Shown here piece by piece: positions 35,264 to 46,099 of a DNA stretch of 64,000 nucleotides (position 1 is the stretch's first letter; every line of letters begins with the position of its first letter). The stretch comes from Siphonodentalium dalli (taxonomy: Eukaryota > Mollusca > Scaphopoda > Gadilida > Siphonodentaliidae). Where the stretch lies: contig CP136065.1 in the NCBI GenBank assembly GCA_032622095.1, positions 205,760,151 to 205,824,150 on the forward strand, written 5' to 3'. The position numbers and the translations under genes are program-made. Below the pieces are notes generated by a model, which had not been told where the DNA came from, ran no database searches, and saw only the letters and a list, made by a program, of their open reading frames with translations.

Positions 35264-36839
35264 CAGTTCAATGTTACACGTATAGCAGCAAAGCATATTG
35301 GTGCTTAATAACAGGAACCATGAAACATTTACATAGTATATTGTATTATTTTCTTAATTAAACATGGTTGTTTATGTTAATTAGCAAATGGTAGCAAAAC
35401 ATTTGGTTGGGGTATGTATAGTTCAAAATCATCACTGTGTATTGCATGTTATAGTCGGGATGCTTTTCTATAACTCGTTTTATAGAGCGTAGGCGGTTGT
35501 CAACATGGTACATCTGTACATGTGGTTGCGGGCAACCGCTTCTAAAAATCTGAACAAAGCGCATCGATACAGATCGCCCATCTATATATGCTATGGCTGA
35601 AGACGTTACTATTGGGTACATTCAATAACGAAGAAACCTATCGACCTTGAGTCCAGCCCACGGAGTGGTAGAAGTGATTACAAATTCTCATAAAGACATC
35701 ATGTCTGACTTGATTCGAATTAGACTCATCAGAAAACGCCTTAGCATCAAGCATAGGAGGCATGCTCAATTTTCTTGAAAGCGAGATGTCTGGATGAGGA
35801 ACATAATAATTTGATTGGGTAAATTGAGCGAATACGCCGCTTCCCACGTACATGACCCGTTTTCTCATTCGATTCATGGGCGAGCTGACAGATAGGAAGT
35901 CGATACGGGTTATGTGTTCTTTATCCCATGATTTATTACGCACCTTTGGGATATGACTGGGGATCATGGATGTCAGTCCTTATCATGTCCCGTGACCGTT
36001 AACACTCTGAATACATGCATACAACATGTACAGCGAGAAACTTTGTCGAGTACATGGGCGTTATGCTTTGGTTTAAACATTGTTATTTCCCCATCAGATT
36101 AATAATTACATCAGTTTAAATATTGGTTGACAAAATAATAGGACAGTGCTGGGGGATTTATGTATATGATATGATAGTAGGGGAGAACAAACAGTAAGCA
36201 CTGTGTTTTTTGTGCCCTGTAAAATGTTTTGAAAATTCATTTGTGTGTTAATGTTTCGATTCAGTGCTCGGCAGTATATATACATCATAGATCGGTTTGA
36301 TTTGTGTACTGTGAGGGTATGTTTGACATAGAGAAAGACAGAGAAAGCGTTATGCTGCCATGATCTTCGCAACATACCAAGTATTAATGCAGTTAATATG
36401 ATTATACACTTTGGCAAACCACTCAAATGAGGGTATAAATAGCGTGTAAAACAATTGTTATCAAAATCACTTTATAGATTCCCATAATATAAGATTAACA
36501 CAAGGCTTATTTCGTGGGGTATTATTATGAATTACATTCCGTACACAACAGTTCGTCAAAAGAATGGACCCTAATCGTAATTTCAATCATAAATATATCC
36601 GGGTATCTGAGAGATCCAGTATGTAAATAAACTGGTTCACCACCTGGACATTTTAAACGCCAATAACAAAACCAACATCGAAGATCTCAAACGTGAAAAT
36701 AGTTCTATATATCTTGTCGAGAGTGGACCTGAAACTACCCATTATATTACTTTATTACTTGGCGTGCTTGTGGGGGATCTCCGTTTGAGATACTCAGGCT
36801 AGATGGAGAAGCGTGTCCATTTCATAATGTTCAATTCAA
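35264..36839. other. Non-coding stretch with unrecognised minus-strand frames
   Basis: A minus-strand frame 35967-35638 (109 aa, starting MIPSHIPKVRNKSWDKEH) has a natural-looking composition but no recognisable domain. It is followed on the same strand in another frame by 35621-35358 (87 aa). A frame of 106 codons at 36426-36106 begins with a hydrophobic stretch. No clear splice acceptor precedes any of them. They could be exon remnants or chance. Confidence 0.25.
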
Positions 36840-37221
36840 TCATTTTTTATAAATTTTTCTTATATTCTTTAACAATTTTTATCATTTTTTATATTTCTTC
36901 TTAAATTCTATAACAATTTAAATCAGTTTTTACTTTTATTCTTCAAAAATTTTATTATTTTGTTCTTACATTCTTTAACAATTTTATCATTTTTTTTTAT
37001 CACTTTTTTCTTACATTGTTTTCATGTTTTATCATTATTTCTTACATTCTTAAATAATTTATCATTTTTGAAAACTTTTCTTACATCTTTTAACAATTAT
37101 AAAAAATAATATAAAATTTGTTAGGCCAATTAATTCTCTTATATATGCGAGGCGGCCTATGGTCGACTGGCATATATAAGGGAATGCATTGGCACATGGT
37201 TTTCGAAAAAATTCAGGAAGC
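36840..37221. mobile_element. Hairpin-module element with expanded AT-rich spacer, left end missing
   Basis: From 36840 to 37110 the phrase TTCTTACATTCTTTAACAAT, then TTTATCATTTT, recurs about six times in degenerate form. This is the spacer motif of the other hairpin-module elements, here expanded in tandem. A hairpin module follows (37125-37193), then GGTTTTCGAAAAAATTCAGG and the end GAAAGGGTTAG (TTAG where TTAA is expected). The left hairpin and left end are absent. Confidence 0.65.
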
Positions 37222-37273
37222 TCCCGTTATGAAAGGGTTAGAAAATTTCAATGTCCCATTTTTTCTTCAACAT

Positions 37274-37430
37274 ATGGAACAATAACAAGAGAATAATCAC
37301 TAGACTGAAATGGTGACGCGAAATAATTCATGAGATGCAGATCGAGAGTTTTACAAAATAGTCCCTGCCTCTCATGAATTATGTCACGTCACCAGTTCAA
37401 TCAAGTAATTATTCTGTTATTATATTCCAC
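37274..37430. repeat. Imperfect 157-bp palindrome
   Basis: The left arm (TATGGAACAATAACAAGAGA, then AATTCATGAGA) returns as its complement at 37365-37430 (TCTCATGAATT, then TATTCTGTTATTATATTCCA). Mismatches are about one in eight. It is probably a foldback repeat; no second copy was seen. Confidence 0.7.
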
Positions 37431-38281
37431 TATAAACATCTGATTTACCATAAATCTGAATAATACTGTGAAATTATCGTTTATATGTGATAATTTCGGC
37501 TCATATCACGTTTTATTACCCGACACAATTGCAGTATTCTACATGACGAACACGGCACCCAATTGATAGAAGGTTCGCTGTACAACTAATAACACTACAC
37601 TACATCGTACACCTCTATACAAATTGTATTGAGATCCGGGCTACATGCACTGGACATGCAATTACGTTATAAAACGAGTTCCACTAACCGCAATGGAATA
37701 TGAGCCATCACTGATCGATCTATTTGAGATATGAACATAGATGCCCCCGTTATAGATCGCATTGCCTCTTATTGGCATATCAGGGTCGCCAGGGCGAACA
37801 TGTGAGCTGACGTTGCATGCGTGACAACCTATATGTACTAGTAGTGACCCAGTATGACCCGCGAAAAAGGATTGCCTCCGCACGGAACAACCTCTATATG
37901 CACTGAATAGACCTGTCCCTGTATGACCCATGTAAGGCACTGGGCGCGGCAAAGGACAACGGCTTAGTACTCCATGGTTTTGACCCAGTATGACCCGTGT
38001 AAAATGATTGGACGCAGGGTGGGACCATCATACTGACTATGACCCAGTAGTACGGTAGACAATATCAGTGTTCTAGTTATGTCCATGTATGACTCATATG
38101 TCAACACACCCTCGCGGAAATAGCTTCACAAAGGACCTAAGTATTCACATAGGTTCATATTCGACTTATTTTATTCTAAAAAATAAGCCCACAGTGGTCT
38201 TATACCGGTGATTCCGTTTTATGGCGCGAGCCAAAGTGAAAACACATTAGAAAGAGCGTACATCTGGTAAGTCGATTTAGG
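37431..38281. other. Non-coding stretch with scattered GACCCAGTATGACCCG words
   Basis: GACCCAGTATGACCCG and close variants occur at about 37846, 37913, 37982 and 38040, with irregular spacing of 60-70 bp, suggesting a decayed tandem repeat. A 96-codon minus-strand frame overlaps it and has no recognisable feature. Confidence 0.45.
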
Positions 38282-38637
38282 TTAACCCTTTACCCAACAG
38301 AACGGCCCTGTGCCAATGCATTCTCTTATATATGCGAGTCGACCATAGGTCGCCTCGCATATATAAGAGAATGCATTGGCCTAACAATTTTTTACAATTT
38401 TAATAATTTTGTCTTGTATTCTTTAATAATTTTTATAATTTCACCCATAGAGAGCCCCAGACAAACGTGAGCAGACGACACTCTTCTATATGCTTCTATA
38501 TATGTGTGGGGCTCCCTGCAGGGTAATGGATGTTTTTTATTTTATGTCCTAAAAATTGTAAGAAACATTTATTTAAAAAAAAAATGATAAAAAAACTGTT
38601 AGGCCAATGTATTCTCTTATATATGCGAGGCGACCTA
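38282..38637. mobile_element. Hairpin-module element, TTAACCCTTTACCCAACAG subtype, right end missing
   Basis: The left end TTAACCCTTTACCCAACAG (TTAA 38282-38285) leads into ACGGCCCTGTGCC and an intact hairpin module (38312-38380). The spacer carries the CCCAGACAAACGTGAG block, which elsewhere in the window is found only in the GACCCGCCATATC subtype (13374, 14807). The second module begins at 38603 and breaks off at its centre (38637), where an unrelated 15-bp stem hairpin follows. So this copy joins the ends of one subtype with the interior of another. Confidence 0.75.
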
Positions 38638-38673
38638 CTAAAACCCGCCCATTCACAAGGGCGGGTTTTAGTA
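38636..38673. repeat. Perfect 15-bp stem hairpin
   Basis: TACTAAAACCCGCCC, an 8-nt loop, then the exact complement GGGCGGGTTTTAGTA. It lies exactly at the breakpoint inside the truncated hairpin module. Although it resembles a bacterial terminator, the setting is eukaryotic and that reading is rejected. Confidence 0.85.
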
Positions 38674-39018
38674 CGGAACAACCCTGGAATACTGCGTTGT
38701 TCTGTCTCAATATGAATGGTCCATGCGAAATTAATCGCAGCCTAATAATAGCTAGACCAAGGTTTCGTTTACAAGTTGAAAGTAATGAAAACTTGGTCTA
38801 GTTTTAACAAGACCTAATGTAACGGAATGGCTCGAAATATATCGACAAATTTCACCAACGCCTGCCATAACTGTGCAGCTTTATTCTCAAACTGCTTTAA
38901 TCTAAAATAATGTCGAATACTTTCCCTCACCACCAATATGCGTTTCCGAATGCACACCACTTAGATACATATGATGACGGAAATTGACAAAGGCGCGAGT
39001 GTTTTCTTTCTTTTCTCT
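38674..39018. other. Non-coding stretch with a small inverted repeat
   Basis: CTAGACCAAGGTTTCG at about 38752 pairs with GAAAACTTGGTCTAG ending 38802. Nothing else was seen. Confidence 0.5.
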
Positions 39019-39418
39019 TTAACCCTTTACCCAACAAAACGGCCAAAACCGGCCAAATAAAGCTTCAACAGCCTAAAATATCTTCGGTCTGTCTCAATAG
39101 AACCAAACAAATATGGATATCATTGGAACCGGCTCCTTGACCACATTGTGATAGTTACAGTTATGCCCTGTGCCAATGCATTCTCTTATATATGCGAGTC
39201 GACCATAGGTCGCCTCGCATATATAAGAGAATGCATTGGCCTAAAAAAAATCTTTTTTTAACACTTTTTACCATTTTTTCTTACATTCTTTAACAATTTT
39301 ATAATTTTTAATGTGTTAAGCCAATGCATTCTCTTATATATGCGAGGCGACCTATGGTCGACTCGCACATATAAGAGAATGCATTGGCACAGGGCCGTTC
39401 TGTTGGGTAAAGGGTTAA
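39019..39418. mobile_element. Hairpin-module element, complete TTAACCCTTTACCCAACA copy
   Basis: TTAA bounds both ends (39019-39022, 39415-39418). The outer inverted repeat is TTAACCCTTTACCCAACA with its exact complement at the right. The two intact hairpin modules (39172-39240 and 39320-39388) are reverse complements of each other. The left side has an extra block of about 120 bp (GGCCAAAACCGGCCAAATAA onward) shared with 29843-30220. Length is 400 bp. There is no coding capacity. This is the best reference copy of the subtype. Confidence 0.85.
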
Positions 39419-39565
39419 AAATAAACAGCATGTGATTAGGAATGTCGTCCTCTGTGTTACCGAATATTCTCCTTTCTATAAAATATATGTGTGTGTGCAT
39501 ATCTAAATCTGTTCTATGAATATGTTCTCTATCTCACATGTATATGCATATATATATAGCATAGA

Positions 39566-41025
39566 TATAGCATAGCAGCCAAAACGACGTTAAACCCACA
39601 ATCAATCAATAGTTGTTGTCTGGTCGTGATATGGCATAGCAGCCATAACGACGTTAAACCCTCAATCAATCAATAGTTGTTGTTTGGTCGTGATATGGCA
39701 TAGCGGCTAAAACGACGTTAAACTCTCAATCAATCAATAGTTGTTGTCTGGTCGTGATGTGGCCTAGCGGCTAAAACGACGTTAAACTCTCAATCAATCA
39801 ATAGCTGTTGTCTGGTCGTGATGTGGCCTAGCAGCCAAAACGACGTTAAACTCTCAATCAATCAATAGTTGTTGTCTGGTCGTGATATGGCATAGCAGCC
39901 AAAACGACGTTAAACTCTCAATCAATCAATAGTTGTTGTCTGGTCGTGATGTGGCCTAGCAGCCAAAACGACGTTAAACTCTCAATCAATCAATAGTTGT
40001 TGTCTGGTCGTGATATGGCATAGCGGCTAAAACGACGTTAAACCCTCAATCAATCAATAGTTGTTGTCTGGTCGTGATATGGCATAGCGGCTAAAACGAC
40101 GTTAAACTCTCAATCAATCAATAGTTGTTGTCTGGTCGTGATGTGGACTAGCAGCTAAAACGACGTTAAACTCTCAATCAATCAATCAATCAATCAATAG
40201 TCGTCTGGTCGTGATATGGCATAGCGGCTAAAACGACGTTAAACTCTCAATCAATCAATAGCTGTTGTCTGGTCGTGATATGGCATAGCGGCTAAAACGA
40301 CGTTAAACTCTCAATCAATCAATAGCTGTTGTCTGGTCGTGATATGGCATAGCGGCTAAAACGACGTTAAACTCTCAATCAATCAATAGCTGTTGTCTGG
40401 TCGTGATATGGCATAGCGGCTAAAACGACGTTAAACCCTCAATCAATCAATAGTCGTCTGGTCGTGATATGGCATAGCGGCTAAAACGACGTTAAACTCT
40501 CAATCAATCAATAGCTGTTGTCTGGTCGTGATGTGGCCTAGCGGCTAAAACGACGTTAAACTCTCAATCAATCAATAGCTGTTGTCTGGTCGTGATATGG
40601 CATAGCGGCTAAAACGACGTTAAACTCTCAATCAATCAATAGCTGTTGTCTGGTCGTGATATGGCATAGTGGCTAAAACGACGTTAAACTCTCAATCAAT
40701 CAATAGTTGTTGTCTGGTCGTGATATGGCATAGCGGCTAAAACGACGTTAAACTCTCAATCAATCAATCAATCAATCAATAGTCGTCTGGTCGTGATATG
40801 GCATAGCGGCTAAAACAACGTTAAACTCTCAATCAATCAATAGCTGTTGTCTGTTCGTGATATGGCATAGCGGCTAAAACGACGTTAAACTCTCAATCAA
40901 TCAATTAATCAATAGTCGTCTGGTCGTGATATGGCCTAGCAGCCAAAACGACGTTAAACTCTCAATCAATCAATAGTTGTTGTCTGGTCGTGATATGGCA
41001 TAGCGGCTAAAACGACGTTAAACTC

Positions 41026-41059
<34 letters not shown>

Positions 41060-41298
41060 GTCGTCTGGTCGTGATATGGCCTAGCAGCCAAATCGACGTT
41101 AAACTCTCAATCAATCAATAGTTGTTGTCTGGTCGTGATATGGCCTAGCAGCCAAAACGACGTTAAACTCTCAATCAATCAATAGTTGTTGTCTGGTCGT
41201 GATATGGCCTAGCAGCCAAAACGACGTTAAACTCTCAATCAATCAATAGTTGTTGTCTGGTCGTGATATGGCATAGCGGCTAAAACGACGTTAAACTC

Positions 41299-41332
<34 letters not shown>

Positions 41333-41379
41333 GTTGTCTGGTCGTTATATGGCCTAGCAGCCAAAACGACGTTAAACTC

Positions 41380-41413
<34 letters not shown>

Positions 41414-41475
41414 GTTGTCTGGTCGTTATATGGCATAGCGGCTAAAGGGCGTTAAACATTCAATCAATCCCAATA
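39566..41475. repeat. 64-bp tandem array, about 29 units, with CAAT-type spacers
   Basis: Each unit has TTGTCTGGTCGTGATATGGC, then ATAGCGGCTAAAACGACGTTAAACTC in two parts, then AATCAATCAAT. The basic period is 64 bp. Several units have longer CAAT tracts (up to about eight repeats, for example near 41030-41060, 41300-41330 and 41385-41412) and a shortened TAGTCGTCTGG start. The last unit diverges (GGGCGTTAAACATTCAATC). The core plus short-repeat tail looks like the 3' end of a molluscan SINE or LINE that has become a tandem array; that origin is an inference. Confidence 0.95.
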
Positions 41476-43541
41476 GTCGTCCATTTAGATATATATTTAG
41501 ATACATTCTGTTTTTATGAATGCCCTTACTGGATACATGCAAATACTTGATATTATGCTTGAATTATAACATTCAGATCAAATCAAATCCAGAAAGGCAA
41601 AATCTTCTTATTTGACGTCATTCCCTCCGTAGGTATGCATATATTTACATATGAGCTGGTGGGACGGAATAAATTCGAAATAGTCTCTTTGCTCGCTATG
41701 GGTATGTGCATTCTTCACTTCCTTTCTGAATGTCGTTCCTTTCGGATAAAAACATACTGCCTTCCCGAATGTCGCTCCTGGATATATGCATTGTGCTTTT
41801 ATATAGCTATTGATCTTCCTGTCGCGACCTGAGTGGAGTAGGATACCAGAGTCGATACATTTTACAAAGTCACTAATGGAAAGCCATTTGGTGGCTATCC
41901 GTCTTCTATGTCATATCATTTACAGTGCTCCCATTTGAACGGGAATTAGAAAACCCATTGACGAGCCGGCTGGGGGAAGTAAGTTGGTTATGATAATGTG
42001 TATCGGTGTGGCTGCAAAGTGTCCAATTGGTACATTGTCTCTTTGTTTGAATGCAGAAACCCCAAAACTGTCAAGAAAATATTTCATCATCTAGACAATG
42101 ATGCAAAGTTCCCCACCAACACACTATTATATACACAGAATGAACACTATTATTAGGACAAGGTGCGATGACTCTGGCATCGGGCATCAGCCACCAAGTT
42201 AGCGACGATTGAAGCTGGTTCGATTCCCAATAATCCTGGATTGGTGTCCACGTCAAATCCATACAAAGTGCTGGTGCAAAGTAGACATGCCTTTCCTTTC
42301 CTTCACAGCATCAAATATTATAATTTACACCATCGGCTGGTTCTTTTGGGCAGGTTAGGTGAATGTTTACCAATGTTCGACGTTGCATCCTACACATGTA
42401 GCCATATCAAGACGCTGTTATTATTAGACGTACGCGTATTTCAATACTTGCATTAGTTGAAAGCTAATAATACCCAATCGATGTCCGCCGTAATATTCAT
42501 ACATGTCAATGCAACATGTCCAATTGTCCACACAGTACACCTCTCTACCTAGGCCTATGTGCACCCGGTAACTCATTCAGTACATGTTCCACTCATAATG
42601 AGGTAACTGGAAGACAATCAACCTTGACAAAGTTAGCTCCTCACAATATACTTGTTTTTATGTGTAACCAATCAGGTAAGTGGGTGTCAGACCAGGTAAC
42701 ACGAGTTCCAGGGTAAGCAACACCAAACCTAGCACACCAGAATGACAGAAAACAAGTCAAAGTGAAGCACTGGCAGGTAGACCATAAATGGCCTATTTGT
42801 TAGTCAACATTGGTTTTAGTAAGAAAGAAAAACGCCTCAAACATATTCGTCATTTTACCCACATAATATTGGCGGAGCAAAAATGTAATGGATGTCAAGA
42901 ACAAGAGGAGAGTGTCTGCAAAGTATACGAAAGAAAGGGGATATATTAGGGTCAGGGTCCCAATCACATGCAGACACTGTGTTCCTCGTGTTCTTGGCAT
43001 AAAATTTTGAGTCGGAGAGCAAAGTCACGGAGCGGCTGGAAATATTTTTGAAAAGTAATTAAGAACGTACAGATCGAAAGAGGGTAATTAAAATCAAAGA
43101 TACCTAAGAATTTGTAATTTAAGGAAAAAGGTAAAACTTTAAAATTTTAGAAGACCAAAGAGGTAAAGTTTTTGAAAAGTCAAAAGAAAGATACAACCAA
43201 TAGGATCTTCCTCAGTTGCAAGTCGCTAACCTGTGCCATATTAAGCATATGAACACAAAACTTTTCGGCCTTTACTCGCAATGAAGTTGTACAAGGTTAG
43301 CTCGGCCACGTTAATAAACGCAGATCCTATCTAAAAACCGACGAAACCAAAGCTCTCCAGGGAAGTTAGCTCCTCACAATATACTTGGGGACATACATAT
43401 GTGTAATTGTAAGTTGTATGTTAACATGTGCACATTGGGTATACAGTATGCTGTTTATCCTCTTATGTCGCAGTATTGTTGATGAAGGTACGGCAACAAC
43501 GGACATTACGGTAGTAACTGTAAATACACCACGCTAGTGTG
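41476..43541. other. Non-coding stretch
   Basis: No gene was recognised. A 25-bp word (AAGTTAGCTCCTCACAATAT, then ACTTG) occurs at 42629 and again at 43366. An inverted pair (AAGAACAAGAGGA near 42898 and TCCTCGTGTTCTTGGCA near 42983) is also present. A box B-like GGTTCGATTCCC at 42218 has no convincing box A. Confidence 0.4.
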
Positions 43542-43679
43542 TATTTAAGAAATGAATGTAGTGGGTGTGTTTTATTGGGGGTACGACGCTGTGGTCATCG
43601 GGGCATACTAAATATCCGCCCAAACGACCACAGCGCCATATCCCCCAATAACACACACCACTACATTCATTTCTTATAT
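43542..43679. repeat. Imperfect 138-bp palindrome
   Basis: The left arm (AGAAATGAATGTAGTGGGTG, then TTATTGGGGG and CGCTGTGGTC) returns as complement (GACCACAGCG, CCCCCAATAA, then CACCACTACATTCATTTCTT). The loop is about 30 nt around 43595-43625. Only about four positions break the arms. It is a foldback repeat. Confidence 0.8.
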
Positions 43680-44609
43680 TTATATAATTTTTTAAGATTT
43701 ATTCCCATAACAAAGCTGAGTGTATTATTGTTTATTTTCAAAAAATCTGCCGAGAATACGAGACCAGCCCACGCAGCACATCCAGTCAGTTTCCGAGCAC
43801 TTCGCAACGAAAACGCTATCGATATAAATAACTGGCTTGAGATGCAATTCGGTTAAACTTTGAAAAGCACGCCCAATTATTCTCCTGACCGCTTTTAGTG
43901 ATTAGGTGATATTAGGTCAACAATTTAATTTGTGATGTCGCGTTTGTGTTAGCGTCTGTGTGTTACTGGGGGTCTGTGCGTTATTGGATATAAAACGGGC
44001 GGCAGTTGACCAATCACCGACCATGATTTAGTGTAATACATAATGGGCTATGTAACTATTTACTACTATCGTATGAAGATCGACTTGAAAATTGAATATC
44101 TCGACACTGCAGTACAGCACACAGAGAAGATATTATTGAATGATTATAAATGTTCACTAAAAAGTATGACCCGAATTACCAAATATTAAAAAAACAAAAA
44201 AAACACACACACACACCAATTCCATAACAAGAGGACACAAGTTCAAAGTATACCTACAAGGAGGGACACAAGCTATCAGAAAACAAAATACCCTTTTTTG
44301 GATCCATGGAGCCATCTGGCAGAGGCAGTCAGCGCCGAAGACCAGAACCAATTAAAAACATACTGGATCATTTCTGGGCTGAACAAGAGGTAAAACTAAA
44401 TTGTACAGCTAAATTGGGAATGACAAATTAACAGACGAGTCGGGCGTTGTCTAGGCTAAGGCATGTAGGTGAGGACGTTGGCGAAGAAGATGTGGACACA
44501 GTGCATCAGTCAGCGTCCACTAACATCATAAGACAAGAAAACTAAGATGCATGCATCAGGTCGCCCGTGAACTATTTATCATAGAATTCTTGCCGCTATC
44601 GATTTACAC
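43680..44609. other. Non-coding stretch with one short basic frame
   Basis: A 41-codon frame at 44306-44431 begins MEPSGRGSQRRRPEPIKN and continues ILDHFWAEQE, followed by GTAAAA, which could be a weak splice donor. It resembles the start of a small basic protein but matches nothing I can name. An AC microsatellite lies at about 44202-44215. Confidence 0.25.
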
Positions 44610-44984
44610 ATTTTGGAATATATGTCTGTATGCATGTGTGTATGAACGCATGTATGTATGTGTGTTATAGACTCGCACACTGCTCGACCGATCCGACTCG
44701 GATTTGGTATTTAACGTGTCAACCTGACCTCGCTCATAGGCATGTTTCTGGACCTTGACCGATCCGACTAAACTTTGTGTGTAGGACTACTTCGATCCCG
44801 GGAGCAATATGCACGGGTCCAATTTCACGTGCGACCATGTCATCGAACGTGCTGATACAGGCATGTTTCTGGACCAATTGAAAAATAGTTTGTCCAGATG
44901 CTGTATATACCGGGTACTGTCCAGATGAAGGCGATCACAACGATATCCCTAAATAGCCCGAACGAAGTCGAGTACATCAGCTAG
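44610..44984 (+). mobile_element. Possible Helitron-type non-autonomous element (3' end CTAG)
   Basis: The right end reads CCCGAACGAAGTCGAGTACA, then TCAGCTAG followed by T. This matches the general Helitron 3' pattern: a short hairpin, then CTRR, inserted before T. At the left is a TGTATG/CATG-rich microsatellite (44625-44665), then ACTGCTCGACCGATCCGACT. GCATGTTTCTGGACC and CCGATCCGACT each occur twice inside. The 5' end is not fixed. No helicase is present. Assignment is by 3'-end resemblance only. Confidence 0.4.
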
Positions 44985-45299
44985 TATTATATATTTCTAG
45001 ATTTAGTTACAAACTTTATACCTGTATATTGTACAAAGAAATGTTTGACAAATGTATCTATATCAATATTACCATAGGGTTCATTAAAAATTAGATACGA
45101 CGAAACAAAATATTGAAGGGTGCATGTGATTGTGAGGGATCATAGGTAAATTAAATTTATGGACGCTTGTTAATTTTCATTGGACTACATGTATCAGGTA
45201 AATTTTTATATTTCAAATGATGACAGGAAAGTGGAAAGTTGAACTACCCAAGTAATACTGACTATCCGCACGCAGAGATATACATGAATATAAAAACCA

Positions 45300-45800
45300 A
45301 AATAGAAGATGGCTGCTGGCGACCATGTTTTCCAAAGAAATTCAAAGCATTCGAAAGCTCCCATCTAGTGGTCACCCCGAAGATCAATATGAAGTTTGGT
45401 GACTATCAGATGGGGGATGTGGTCTGTAGAGGTGCTAAAGAATTCAGTCATACAAAGAGTAAGATACAAAATTGCTGTCTGTGGTCATGTTTTTAACGAA
45501 ATTCGGAAAAAAAATAGATTACTCTCATCCTGGTTATCCAGAAGATCATTGTGGAATCTGGTGACGATCGGACAAGGGATGTCGTCTGTAGGATCAACCA
45601 AATTATTAAGATCACCGCTGGCAGTGATGTTTTCACAAGGAAATTTAGTGGTGACCCAAAATATCCACACGAGAAACAGATCTCCAATAAATGCTGGCTG
45701 CAGGGTGCGCCAATTGATTCAAATTTGAAATTTAACAGGGTATACTGCTGGTGGCCATGTTTTCCCCGCAAATTTGATAGACTAATGAACAAAACCACTG
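45300..45800 (+). repeat. Degenerate repeat of 130-160 bp, about four units
   Basis: The words GCTGGCGACCATGTTTTCC (45312), GTGGTCATGTTTTTAACGAAA (first 20 nt, about 45480), GGCAGTGATGTTTTCAC (about 45620) and GCTGGTGGCCATGTTTTCCC (45745) mark four diverged units, each followed by AAATT. Open frames across it (85-115 codons) run in several frames and are not convincing. Confidence 0.5.
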
Positions 45801-45818
45801 AATCCGTTGAATCAATAT

Positions 45819-45823
<5 letters not shown>

Positions 45824-45880
<57 letters not shown>
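45824..45880. repeat. AC then AT microsatellite
   Basis: About 27 nt of AC repeats run straight into 30 nt of AT repeats. The AT tract merges with the left arm of the adjacent palindrome. Confidence 0.95.
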
Positions 45881-45882
<2 letters not shown>

Positions 45883-46099
45883 TCCAAGATTGATATAACA
45901 CATGTCTATAGAAAATAATTCATTTAATTAAAATGTCTATAGGCCTTTCGTGGCATTGCCACTTTTCAATAGACGACAATAATTGACATTATTGTCGTCT
46001 ATTGAAAAGTGGCAATGCCACGAAAGGCCTATAGACATTTTAATTAAATGAATTATTTTCTATAGACATGTCTTATATCAATCTTGGACCATATATATT
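45872..46099. repeat. Nearly perfect 228-bp palindrome
   Basis: The arms 45872-45983 and 45988-46099 are reverse complements with a single clear mismatch (45899 region, ATAACACATG against ATAAGACATG). The loop is TGAC. The outer edges are GGTCCAAGATTGATATAA and its complement, then AT repeats. Arm identity this high means the structure is young or is kept equal by gene conversion. It would be hard to clone and assemble, so the flanking assembly deserves caution. Confidence 0.92.

Noticed and set aside
38636-38673. Rho-independent terminator
   Set aside because: Perfect stem, but no T-run in the right place and no bacterial gene context.
39566-41475. CRISPR-like appearance (regular repeats with variable spacers)
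   Set aside because: The spacers are CAAT microsatellite tracts, not unique sequences, no cas gene is near, and the context is eukaryotic.
42170-42240. tRNA gene (box B-like GGTTCGATTCCC at 42218)
   Set aside because: No matching box A at the right distance and no cloverleaf could be drawn.
45551-45903. Frames of 115-136 codons on both strands with a hydrophobic or Tyr/Ile-rich end
   Set aside because: The ends are translations of the AC/AT microsatellite and the rest lies in degenerate repeats.
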